This document shows, piece by piece, positions 1 to 9,912 of a DNA stretch of 64,000 bases (positions within the stretch are counted from its first letter, which is position 1; each line of letters opens with the position of its first letter). The translations under genes were made by a program, and so were the position numbers. Source of the stretch: Piscicola geometra (taxonomy: Eukaryota; Annelida; Clitellata; Hirudinida; Piscicolidae); NCBI GenBank assembly GCA_943735955.1, contig OX030964.1:2240075-2304074 (forward strand). The letters are read 5' to 3'. Under the pieces are notes generated by a model. It did no database searches and had not been told where the DNA came from. It saw only the letters and a program-made list of their open reading frames with translations.

Positions 1-115
1 ATATATTTTTATGGTCTATTTTGCGCCTAAGTGATAGAAAGTCAGCAATACATTATCACTCATTTGTCAACAAATTTAATTGAGCGATTACATGCATTGC
101 TTAAAAAATGCACCA

Positions 116-182
116 AAAAAAGTATACTTTGATCAGTTTTCAATTAAGCCTTAATTGAAAACTGATCAAAGTATACTTTTTT
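116..182. repeat. perfect 33-bp palindrome with one-base loop
   Basis: Left arm 116-148 and right arm 150-182 are exact reverse complements around a single C at 149. The same palindrome is kept at 60016-60082 with one mismatch near the outer edge. It could be a tiny foldback element or a hairpin-forming site; nothing shows transcription. Confidence 0.9.
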
Positions 183-507
183 GGGGCAAACATTTTAGTT
201 CACTATTTCAATTCGATCTTGCAAATGCATTTTTTGTTTGTAATTTTGTAAAGTGCGATTATTTTTAGTAAAATTTCTAAAATCTGATTTGTTATTACCA
301 TTTTTTCATGCGATTTTGTTCATACACCGAAATGAAAGTATCTCAGTGTTCTGCCCTTTTCAATATTTTGCATTCAAATAAAGTCTAAAAAATGAATTTA
401 ACATATTTTTATTCGTTGTTCATTTATAACCGATGATTCATAAAGCTATTGCAAGAATCGATTGAAGAGAAATCGAATCGAAAGTGTGGCGTTCACCCAA
501 GGTCCTC

Positions 508-564
508 TCAAGCCTCTCCTATCAGCGCCAACAGGATCTTCTTGTAGTCTCCAGAGGTTTCACT
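508..564 (-). pseudogene. annexin last-exon remnant (left copy)
   Basis: The reverse strand reads SETSGDYKKILLALIGEA followed by a stop. This is the pattern that closes the last annexin repeat (xTSGDYxxxLLxLxG near the C-terminus). In known annexin genes the last exon commonly begins just before TSGDY. A usable acceptor CAG lies immediately upstream at 565-567. Annexins are calcium-dependent membrane-binding proteins. In this copy the only other annexin exon found in the region (62057-62163 in the right copy) has been removed by a 251-base deletion, so the gene cannot be whole here. The peptide is identical in both copies, which suggests recent duplication or some constraint. Confidence 0.6.
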
Positions 565-1015
565 CTGCGTTGGAGCTTCCAATAAAATTCACCGAATCAA
601 ATAACTTTCAGTCACTTCGACTGCATGCTGGCTGTCCACACATCTACATCTACGTTTACATCTACATCTAATTAACAACCCCAATCGACTTATGCTAATG
701 AGCAAAAGTGAAGTTTTACAGTAAAATTATAGAAAAGTCTTAAAATTTAAATTATGCGTTATTCTATCGAAATAAAAAAGCAAGTGCATGAAAGACAATT
801 TCATAATCTTTTAAATGAGTTTTTTATAAATAAATTATATATTATGTAAGCTTTCAAATAAAAGAATTTTAATCAAAATATCCCTTGAATCTAGCGTAAC
901 AGTAAAAAGCTATAATTTAAGGACTGCTACTTTTTATACGTACTTATTCATTTCTTAATGCGCTAACCAACAAATTACGTATAATATTGAATTATACATA
1001 ATTAGATTCGTCTTT

Positions 1016-1215
1016 GGCGAGCGGGTTGGCTTAGATGGTAAGTCGTTAGACCTGCAACTTAAAGGTCGCCAGTTCAAATCCCTGTACAGCCAACCGTGAG
1101 CTATCATATACCTAGTGTATATGATGCGGTGTTTCACGACTTATGTCGTGTGAGTGGCGCTTCAGTTGCGTGCCCGGGCGCTATACAAAACTGACATTTA
1201 TTTAATTTTTTTTTA
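1016..1215 (+). mobile_element. tRNA-derived SINE, family 1
   Basis: The insertion is absent from the right segmental copy (site near 60913). Its head resembles a tRNA with an A box at 1027-1038 (TGGCTTAGATGG) and a B box at 1071-1081 (AGTTCAAATCC). A body follows with a palindromic CATATACCTAGTGTATATG and a tail containing GGGCGCTATACAAAACTGAC and T/A-rich sequence. Related copies occur at 13676, 17591 (reverse), 17990, 30275 and 54715 (reverse). No clear long target-site duplication is visible. Confidence 0.85.
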
Positions 1216-1453
1216 TTTAAATAATCTATAATTATATTTTTCTTAAGTTGAATAAATATTAAGTGAGAAGCCAGAAAACTCGAGGCAAAGCTTTAAATGT
1301 AGTATTTCGGGAATCAAAAAAGATAGTTTTTACTTAAGAAAGTTATTGAAAAAGTATAAGTTATACTCAATAAAATTCTGTAAAAAAAGTTGTGAAAAAA
1401 CATTTTTTAACTATACGAAATAGATTTTAAAGTGTACATGCTTTCGAACTTAA

Positions 1454-2933
1454 CCCATTAACGCATGACTCAAAGGAATTAAGTAATTTTTTTACATTTT
1501 ATTGAAAAACTTATTCTAAAAAATAAAATCAAAAAATTATTCTGAAATATTTTATACAAAAAAAGTTATGATGAAAATAAAAAATGTCCTTAAAAAAGGA
1601 CACTATGCATTGCTACTGACGGTAATCACGATTCGTGGTAGATGCTGAAGCACTCAAAATGTAAAGTTACATTACATTTAAGGCATTTCTTTTGCACTTT
1701 CTTTCCACATTGCTTGCATCTTTTTTGCCCATCTCCAATTTGACTAATAAAATGATCTTATTAGTTTGGATACCACCGATCCACCAAGGCCTAAATCGCT
1801 ATTGCACTCTTCTGATGCTCCTTGATATGGGTTTACCAAATAACCAAGCCTATTATTTAGACGCCAAACTGTATTCCCAAACCTTATAGGTTTCCCTCTG
1901 ATAAGTTCTTTTGACGAATGCCTCCAATAATATGGCACGATTGATTCATCAATTGCCAAAGGAATTCTTTGGGCTAAAACTTGTGAAATCTTTCATTCAT
2001 AGCATCAAATAATGGACGCACTTTGGCCATTCTGCCTAACTTATTAATTTTCTCTTTGTCATTGCAATGAAAATATCTTAATAATTATTCAAATCTGTTG
2101 ACAGTTATAGCATTGCTTACAGCTAGATTGTGTCCATGGTCGCTTTGTTCGCAATACATCCTGCGATTTGCCAAAGGAACATAGCCTCTTGAATTTGAGG
2201 GTGGAGCGCTATAGAAAGTTATTTGATTGATTGATTGATTGCCTGAAAGAATGAGTATAGGCTATAATTATGCTTTCAGGTTTGCTCCTTTAGCAAACCG
2301 CAGGATTTACTGCGAACAAAGCGACCATGGACACAAACTAGCTATACTGTATAGTTATCAACTTGATGACTGTTACATAACAAAATTAATTAAACAATGT
2401 GAAGGAAGACATGTTTTCAAATTTTGATTTGTCGTTTAAACTATTAGAACTGTATCTGCTGAAGATAAATCATTGTCATCTTCCAAAATACTAAGAACTT
2501 CATGAAGAGCGAATCTAAAAATAATTGTTTTTACCATCAGTATTACTGCATAGTGTCCTTAAAAAAGGACACTCAATAAAACACAGTTTTTGGAAATAAT
2601 ATTACATGTAAAATGAAATTTATTTTAAAATAAGATGTAAGAATGAATAACAATAAAATAATATTATACATTACGAATAGTAGACATTAAATAAAATTAT
2701 AACTAACTTTTTTTCATGAGCCATGACAAAAACACAAAAAATTTAGCTATCGCCTTGAAAAATCAGAATATCGAAATAATCTATCAATTTCAAATCACAA
2801 AATTTTTTTAAACAAAGACTTCAGTTTATATAGGACTGGATTAGTTGCAAAGATAATAAATATATTCAAAATAACTATTATGAAAAAAACTTTTTATTGC
2901 TGTCCTTAAAAAAGGACAGTATGCGTTAATGGG
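1454..2933. mobile_element. piggyBac-type DNA transposon, non-autonomous
   Basis: The element is bounded by perfect 13-base terminal inverted repeats (CCCATTAACGCAT at 1454-1466, its complement at 2921-2933). TTAA flanks both sides at 1450-1453 and 2934-2937. The right segmental copy has the empty site with a single TTAA at about 61145. TTAA target choice and a CCC start are defining for piggyBac. Inside, GTCCTTAAAAAAGGAC recurs at 1586, 2555 and 2902, and a stretch near 2130-2170 is repeated inverted near 2290-2335. Only fragments of transposase remain. Confidence 0.93.
1744..1959 (-). pseudogene. piggyBac transposase fragment
   Basis: A 71-residue reverse-strand reading frame shows IDESIVPYYWRHSSK, IRGKPIRFG and LGLGGSVV in the order typical of the PGBD DDE transposase core. 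The acidic residues of the DES motif are visible. It lacks the N-terminal part and the C-terminal cysteine-rich region, so it is a remnant. Frame-disrupted pieces (YCEQSDHGH on both strands near 2140 and 2310) look like an inverted duplication of more C-terminal coding sequence. Confidence 0.8.
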
Positions 2934-2952
2934 TTAACACAAAAGTTATTAA

Positions 2953-3447
2953 GTTAAAATAGGTATAACTTTTTTTTCAAACAAACAAATTACTATTTGG
3001 TTAACGTATTTAAAATCAGTAAATCAAAATCTACAATTTGAGCGTTTCAATTTTTAAAAAGTATATAATAATTAATAAGAATAAACTACTGTAAAGGTTG
3101 ATTTCTCCCGTAAGTGAAGCTTTTAAAATGTTAATAACTTTGACATTTTGAAAGATATTATTCTTTTAACTTTTAATTCTGATTCCTTGTATCAAATTAA
3201 ATAAAACTAGTGATTTTCAACAATATAAGAAGAAAAAACAAAAGTTATGACAAAAAAACAATATTTTTGTTTTGTGAGGGGGTCGTGAATTGCTTATAGA
3301 TTATGACGTAAAAACGGTACAAAAAATGTGTTCTTTTTAAATTTTAAAATAGGTATAACTTTTTTTTAAACAAACAAATTAAAATTTGGTTAACGTATTT
3401 AAAATCAGTAAATCAAAATCTACAATTTGAGCGTTTCAATTTTAAAA
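2953..3447. repeat. pair of ~100-base direct repeats
   Basis: About 100 bases beginning AAAATAGGTATAAC at 2956 recur at 3347, separated by roughly 390 bases. The same pair occurs in the right segmental copy at about 61161 and 61558, so the local repeat predates the large duplication. No coding potential is seen. Confidence 0.85.
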
Positions 3448-3728
3448 AATGAACAAGTTTTATAAATCGATTGGGGTTGCTAATCTAATACACCTACAGA
3501 ATACATCGCTGTAATCAAATTAGAATATTACGCGATGGAGACTAAAATAACTAATTTCATTTTAAAATATTACTAAAATATTGCGCAAAGCAAGCAACTA
3601 AGCACCTTGATCCATTCGGCTAGAGACTTTTTCAAACCATTTTTTAATTATTTTCTTCACTTAGACTAACCTCTTCATTGCCTTTTAAACAATGATCTTT
3701 ACCACCCACTTCCACCCCCCTCTCTACC

Positions 3729-3840
3729 AGCATTGACAACGGTGGATGCAAGGAAAACCAATGCAGCTCTTTCAGCCTAGGGTCTGTAAGCTTGAGTGAG
3801 TGCATCTGTCCAAAAGGCTACCAAAAAATATTACAATGAC
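3729..3840 (+). pseudogene. receptor phosphatase copy A: broken EGF exon
   Basis: The exon is colinear with the intact EGF exon at 62186-62317 and reads SIDNGGCKENQCSSFS, a C-x-C spaced EGF-like start. Here the splice acceptor and first residues are gone, because the 251-base deletion joins upstream flank directly to the exon. The exon is then cut after about 110 bases by a LINE beginning near 3841. The following EGF, transmembrane and juxtamembrane exons seen in copies B and D are missing before phosphatase exons resume at 8000. Copy A therefore cannot encode a full receptor from this locus. Confidence 0.85.
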
Positions 3841-5265
3841 GATATTATTCCTACAATTAAGAAGTCTTCTCTTGATCCTGCATCCTTATCCAGTTATAGA
3901 CCTGTATCTAACCTTTCCTTTCTTTCAAAGGTCCTTGAAAAAGTTATTTCTCAACAATTAATCTTCTATCTAGAAAAAAACTCACTTCTTCCTTCCTCTC
4001 AATCTGGTTTCAGAATTGGTCACTCCACTGAAACTGCTTTACTTAAACTCTATAATAACCTCATTTTAACTTCTGATTCTAATGCCTCTTCTCTTCTTTT
4101 ATGCCTTGACTTTTCAGCTGCTTTTGAACTGTCGACCATACTCTTTTATTAAATCTTTTAGATTCTTCCTTTAATATTTCTGGTTCCTCTCTTATCTGGC
4201 TTAAATCCTACCTTTCTGAGCGAACTTCCTATGTATCAATTGAATCTTCTCGTTCTTCTTCTGTTTCTTTATCTTATGGTGTTCCACAGGGCTCAATCCT
4301 TGGTCCCTTACTTTTTATTCTTTATACCTCGGAACTACCTAATATTATTTCGTCATCTTCTTTAAACAGTCAAATTTATGCTGACGACTCCTATATTTAT
4401 ACATCTTTCACTGACTCTTCCCTTGACCTTATTGTTAATAAAATAACTCTCTGTCTTCAATCTATAATCTCTTGGGCTTTTTCTATGTTTCTCAAACCTA
4501 ATCCGGACAAGTTTGAACTCATATATTTCAATAAAAAATCAAAGTCTTTACTATCTCTTCCTTCTTTAGTATTGCCTCCCGCCTCTTCACTCTCTCTAAT
4601 TCCTTCCTCTTCCATTCGTAGCCTTGGTTTTATTTTTAATTCTAACTTGTCTTTAGCTCCTCAAATTCTATCTGTCTCTAGATCTTGTTACTTCCACATT
4701 CGTCGTATTAAACAGCTTCTTCCTTTTTTCGATGATCCTACCTTGCAACTTCTTGTGTCTTCTCTAGTTCTCTCCAGGATTGATTATTGCAACTCTCTTT
4801 ACTATGGTCTCCCTGATACTACTTTAGCTCTTCTTAATAAAACCTTTAATTGTGCTGCTCGTCTTGTTGCTCGTGCTCCTAAGTTTTCTCACATTTCTCC
4901 TTATCTTCGTTTGTTACATTGGTTACCTTTGAGATCTAGAGTGACTTTTAAAATATGTTTAAAATTCATAACTGTAATGCTCCAATTTATCTTAAAAATC
5001 TAATTAAACAACCCCCTAAATCTGGTCTAAGATCATCCACCTTTAATCGTTCTTTTCGTTTTCCAGTTAAACACTCTTTTGCTAAACGTTCTTTTTCTTA
5101 CTGTGGTCCTCTTTTATGGAATTCTTTACCTTCTTCTTTAACTTCAACTAAATCACTCATAACTTTCCGTCGAGGCCTGAAGACGTACTTGTTTGGGACG
5201 TGATGGCTGAGCGCTTTTGTTCGCTTAGTAAAGGGCGCTATATAAATTATTAGTGATTGATTGAA
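3841..5265 (+). mobile_element. CR1/L2-like LINE, 5'-truncated
   Basis: Reverse transcriptase is read in successive frames: SSYRPVSNLSFLSKVLEKV, SGFRIGHSTETALL, LLCLDFSAAF, then after a frameshift GVPQGSILGPLLF and YADDSYIY (catalytic DD), and finally RIDYCNSLYYGLP and RGLKTYLFGT before the stop. Frameshifts occur near 4125 and 4960, so it is dead. The 3' end (GGGCGCTATATAAATTATT and TGATTGATTGA) is typical of the CR1/L2 group, which ends in short tandem repeats. It is inserted in the EGF exon of phosphatase copy A and abuts a second LINE tail to tail. Confidence 0.9.
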
Positions 5266-7760
5266 GATATGTGGTCATGAGAGTATAATTTAAACAGGAC
5301 TCTAAGAAAATTATTTTGTATAACATTTAAAGGATGTAAATGAGTTTTGCAAGCAAGTCCCCATAAAGGGAGACAATAGGTCAAGTAAGGTAGAATTAAA
5401 GTAGAATAGAGTAACTTAATTATATGAGATGGTAAATTGTGTTTAAGTTTATGTAAAAACTAATATTTTTTGAAAGTTTTTTTGATATATACGTTATATG
5501 TTCATTCCAAGAAAGATTACTGGTTATGTAAACACCTAAGAATTTTGTTTAATCGACTCTCTCTATAATATAAGAATCAATTGTAAGTGTATAATTAATA
5601 ATGTTTGTTTTTATTTCAGGGCCAAAAAGAATGCTGCATGTTTTAGCATAGTTGATTTTGAGTTGGTTGTCAATTGTCCATTGATGTAACAAATTAAGAA
5701 AAGTATTTGCTTTTAAAATAGGATTATTAACATTTTTGTCTTGGAACAATACTGTAGTGTCGTCAGCATAAAGGACAAATTTGGCAATTTCGGAAAGATT
5801 CATTAAATCATTAACATAAATGTTAAATAACAAAGGTCCTAAAATAGATCCTTGCGGTACACCAGTGTTAATCTTTAGTGTGTTAGATGTTACACCATCA
5901 ATGTATACATATTGGGAACGATTTCCTAAATATTCACAAAACCATTTTTGACATGTTCCACGTATTCCATAATGAAGCAATTTATCAAGCAAGATAGAAT
6001 GGTTAATGGTATCAAATGCCTTTGAAAAATCAATGAAAATACCTAATGTGTGTAAGCGAGAATCAATACCAGTAGCAACATGATGCACAACATCCAAAAT
6101 GGCTAGTTCCGTAGAACTGCCTTTTGTGAAACCGTATTGGCTAGGCGATAGGATATTTTCGTTTTCTATGAAATTATTAAGTCGATTAAAAACAATTTTT
6201 TCTAAAATGTTTGATATAGAAGATAATCGTGATATGGGTCTATAATTGTTCGAATCATTTTCTAAACCATTTTTATGTATTGGAATAATTTTGGATAATT
6301 TAAAAAGAGAAGGAAATGAACCTGTTTCAAGAGATACGTTAATTAGATGTGTAAGTGGAATTAATATATTTTGTGAAATTTTCTTTAAAAGTTTGTTAGA
6401 AATTTGGTCATCGCAACAGCTAGATGTATTTGAAAGGGTTTTAATGATAGAGCTTACTTCAATGAAATCTGTTTCTAAGAGAAAAAAAGAATTTTGTGGA
6501 CTTTTATTAAGGTATGATTTTGTAATATGATTATTTTTGTTTTCAGAAGAAGCAGCAAACTGACTATTAAAAATAGTTGCGATAGAAGATTTGTCCGTAA
6601 TTATTTCATTGTTAATTTTTAATGTAATATTATTTTGTTTATTGTAGTTATTTAAATGATATTTTATTAAATCCCATGTTTTCTTAATATTATGTTTATG
6701 CTTAATGAATTCTTCTTTATTGTATTTATTTTTAGAAATTCTGCAGAGAAGGAAATAAGTTTTTATAAGTTTTAGAAGTAATTATATTGAGATCAGTTGG
6801 AGAGCTAATACATTTTTAATACAACTTGTTTTTGTGTTTTGAAGAAACTAAAAGAGCTTTTTTCAGCCAAGCTTGTTTACGCAAGCAAGTATTATGTCTG
6901 TTTCTATGTTGACAATGAGTAGTTAGACCACTTTGTATTGTTTCGATGAAGTGTTTTGTGACAAAATCTATGTCGTCAGAAGACAAAACCTTGCTCCAAT
7001 CATTGGATAACAAAAAACTATTTAATTTGAAAATTTTCCTATCTGAAAATACGAAATTATTTTTTGGAGTGAAAGATTTTTGTTTAAATTGTAGTTTCGA
7101 AAAGGTGCAGATAGGATAGTGGTCGGATAAATCATTTGACAGAACATTAGACTTGTGTAGTTGTAGGTTATTTGTGTATATATTGTTGATAAGCGTGCTG
7201 GAATATGAAGTGACTCTAGTTGGGTGAGTGATGAGTGGGATAAAGTTGAATGATGACATCAAATTGGTAAAATCGTTTGATATATTATTACAAACACTAT
7301 TTAATATATTAATATTGAAATCCCCAAGGATATAAATTAAATTATTTTTTATCGATTTATTTCTTAATGTTTTAGTGAGTGCATCATTAAAAAGTAATGG
7401 ATCTGTATTTGGTGGTCTATAAACAATGATTAAGAGAACATTAGGAGAGTTTCCAGAAATTATTTCAATACATAGCCAATCAAAAACTTGAGAGTTTGGA
7501 CAAAGATCATCTCTTACTACGTAATAAAGTCTGCTAGATATAAAAAAAACCTACACCGACTCCAATACGATTTTCCCTATTTTTACTTACAAATGTGTAA
7601 CCAGGGATTGAAATAAGTTGTGATGACGTGTCATCCAACCAGGTTTCTGACACACCAATTACAGAAATTTGTAGATTAATTTCCTTCAACAAAAAGTTAA
7701 GTTCTTCCATTTTGTTATATAAACTTCTTGCATTAATATGCAGCAAAGAAAAATTAAAAT
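5266..7760 (-). mobile_element. second CR1/Daphne-like LINE, reverse strand
   Basis: Reading the reverse strand from 7746 gives the endonuclease (INARSLYNKMEELNF, VIGVSETWLDD), then after a frameshift LGDFNIN, THPTRVTS and NDLSDHYPI (7816-6816 segment). Reverse transcriptase follows at 6097-5549 with DFSKAFDTINHSIL, GVPQGSILGPLLF and YADDTTVLF. The frame ends early at 5549 and the stretch 6100-6810 is frame-broken, so the copy is inactive. It carries both endonuclease and reverse transcriptase but lacks any visible ORF1. The insertion replaces the middle of phosphatase gene A. Confidence 0.88.
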
Positions 7761-7999
7761 CGAAGTTCTGAACATTGTGTGAAAAAAAAACAAATTTTGT
7801 TGAAATTTAACGATTTTATCTCTTGTTTTTATTATAGGATAGAATCAAATGTTGAAATTTCAAAGTGCGTAAAAAAATAGAAAAAAAATTCAATATTTTT
7901 GTTGTTGATTACACTTATTTGCGAGCCCACTCAGCGGTGCTATTGTAAATGCTCTCAACATTGTGAAACTGACCTAATAAGTTGCAAATAACCTTTCAG
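7761..7999. other. intron sequence between LINE and phosphatase exons
   Basis: AT-rich DNA whose last 85 bases (from 7921) match the intron before the corresponding exon of copy B (29670-29870, with a deletion). This marks where native gene A sequence resumes after the LINEs. No exon is seen. Confidence 0.6.
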
Positions 8000-9783
8000 A
8001 GCTTCAAGTCCGAAGAGTACCGATTCATAGCTGCACAGGGTTTATATTTTATTGAGCCTATTATAAGTGTTATTATGGTAAATATTTATTTATTTTTATT
8101 TTGAATCGCACAGAAAAACACATTTTTAATTATTTCTCACAACTATTTTGACATGATCAACAGAACATACACACACACACGCATACAGGCATCAAGAACA
8201 AGGAAGATATAGAAGACTTCTGGTGGATGGTGCTGCAAAATGATGTCTGCGTCATCGTCATGCTGACACCATTACTCGAGACAAAAATCGTGAGTGAGGG
8301 ATTGAGACTGGAGGAGTAATTGATGCTTTCCTTCTAATAGAATTTTAAAATGTCTAATGAATGGGTTTTTTCTAATAGGTTTTTCCACTTTCCAGCTATT
8401 CGGATTTTATTAGTCAGTTACAATAAACTTTTGAATAAGAGAAAAATCTTGGCAGTTGATGTTTAATTATTTAATAAGTTATTTGAGTACCTTAAAAATG
8501 GCTTTAAATACTTCAAATATGAAACCAATCATTGGCAGGTCAAATGCCAGCAATGTTGGCTCGATGATGGATCTGAAGTACGTATAGACACCTATATATT
8601 AAAACCATTTATGAGGAATTAATAGTAAAAACTAAATATATTTACATAAAAAAGAAAAAAGAAATATTTATAATTTTGACGTGTCTTCTCAAAAGACAAT
8701 CTTACCTCCACACACGACCACCATGCCAGGTGTTTGGAGAGGTAAAGGTAACTCTTGGAGAAGTGCACAAGTGGCCTGACTACGAGTCCAGAAGCATCGT
8801 CGTCACCGATGTTCTTTCATATTATAAATCTTATTTTAGTTTGTTTTAAATTTCAATAAGTGTAATTTCTAAGCGTGTGTTCGAACTTTATTAACAATGA
8901 TGGTTTGAATATAACGATACACACACACACACACCCACACACACACACACACACACACACAGACGAAGACTGGTAAGAGCTGCAGTGTGAGGCAGTTGCA
9001 TCACCAGCACTGGCCTGACCATGGAGTGCCATCGAACATTGCAAGCCTTCTGAACATGAGGCACAGGATCGCACAGCTGGTTAAGCAGCAAATGAGAACC
9101 GTCTCCGTGCTTGTTCATGGCAGGTTCTTAGTCGTTCACTCTTTCGTTTTCGAAGAATCTTTGTTCGTTTTCATTTTTTTCAAGTGATAATAAATTATAA
9201 CTTGGTCTGATAAGATCGAAAAAATATATTTATTCGTGTTAGAAATATAATTATAAAAGATAAATGAATAATAAGAATGATACAAGGATAATGATCTCTG
9301 TCAGTGCTGGAGTAGGAAGGACGGGCACCATGGTTGCCATGGACATTCTGCTGGTGGAGGGTAAGCAGACAGGCTTTGTGGACCCTCCCACGTGTCTGAG
9401 GCAGTTGAGAAGACAACGCAACAAGATGGTCGAGACGGAGGTAGGTGGTGGTGCTTTGTAGATGCCACAGGGAATATTTATGCATTATTTTATATAAATA
9501 TAAAGGTTAACTTTCTGTTAGAAATCTAAGAACGAAAACGTGTAGAAATCGTTTAGGAAATTTAATTTTTTTTCTTACATCTAAAAACAAAGTTTGTAGA
9601 TATCGTTTAATGAAATCCAATGTTACAAGTATTCCTTCCAAGGATCAGTTCCTCTTTTGCTACCGAGTGTTGGCGGCGTGGACAAAGATGGGAGACACTA
9701 CGGTGTTCAAGAGAGGCGGTGGAGAGTTGAAGCACTTCATGAATCAGAGCAACCTCCACAGCGCCTTGCAGAAGCAGATTCAG
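8000..9783 (+). pseudogene. receptor phosphatase copy A: D1 catalytic-domain exons
   Basis: Exons 8000-8039, 8189-8289, 8539-8577, 8730-8810, 8963-9123, 9305-9440 and 9643-9783 join in frame with consistent phases. They read RFIAAQG, DFWWMVLQNDVCVIVMLT, FGEVKVTLGEVH, QLHHQHWPDHGVPS, VSVLVHG, SAGVGRTGTMVAMDI and DQFLFCYRVLAAWTKMG. This is a classical protein tyrosine phosphatase domain: substrate-entry strand, WPD loop, P-loop, Q-loop. The junction 9123/9305 encodes VHGSAGVGRTG, so the nucleophilic cysteine of HCxxGxxR is glycine. The WPD aspartate and P-loop arginine remain. Earlier exons (DYINAS region, transmembrane, EGF2-3) are missing because of LINE insertions, so the copy is most likely a pseudogene. 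Confidence 0.88.
8919..8962 (+). repeat. (CA)n tract at the WPD-exon splice acceptor
   Basis: About 20 CA units, interrupted by one CC, end directly in the acceptor CAG before the exon at 8963. In copy B the same site carries a tract of about 250 bases. The tract therefore supplies the whole pre-acceptor region and has expanded in one paralogue. Confidence 0.95.
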
Positions 9784-9912
9784 GTAATCTTAAAAGATGC
9801 TCAACCGCATATACATACCTGCAGATAAATAATTCAGTTTTAAATAAGGTTTAAAAAGATTATTCATGAAAATTTGACAAAAATAAATATTTCACTAAAA
9901 TATTATAAACAG

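Larger units (their letters stand above)
1..3728. repeat. left copy of a segmental duplication
   Basis: This stretch matches 59901 onward almost base for base, at a constant offset of 59900 at the start. Against the right copy it carries two extra insertions, a tRNA-derived SINE at 1016 and a piggyBac-like element at 1454, and it lacks 251 bases corresponding to 61941-62191. Both copies lead into an EGF exon of a receptor phosphatase gene, so the duplicated unit includes at least flank plus gene 5' part. Apart from the items listed separately, 184-505, 672-1015 and 2940-3728 are AT-rich with no gene that I can see. Confidence 0.95.

Noticed and set aside
462..671. Forward frame conserved in both segmental copies (also 60361-60570)
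   Set aside because: It lies antisense to the annexin last exon, and the conservation is explained by the recent duplication.
1016..1100. A functional tRNA gene
   Set aside because: The tRNA-like head lacks a proper acceptor stem and is followed by a SINE body repeated elsewhere.
6246..6530. 94-residue forward frame
   Set aside because: Antisense to the frame-broken reverse-strand LINE.
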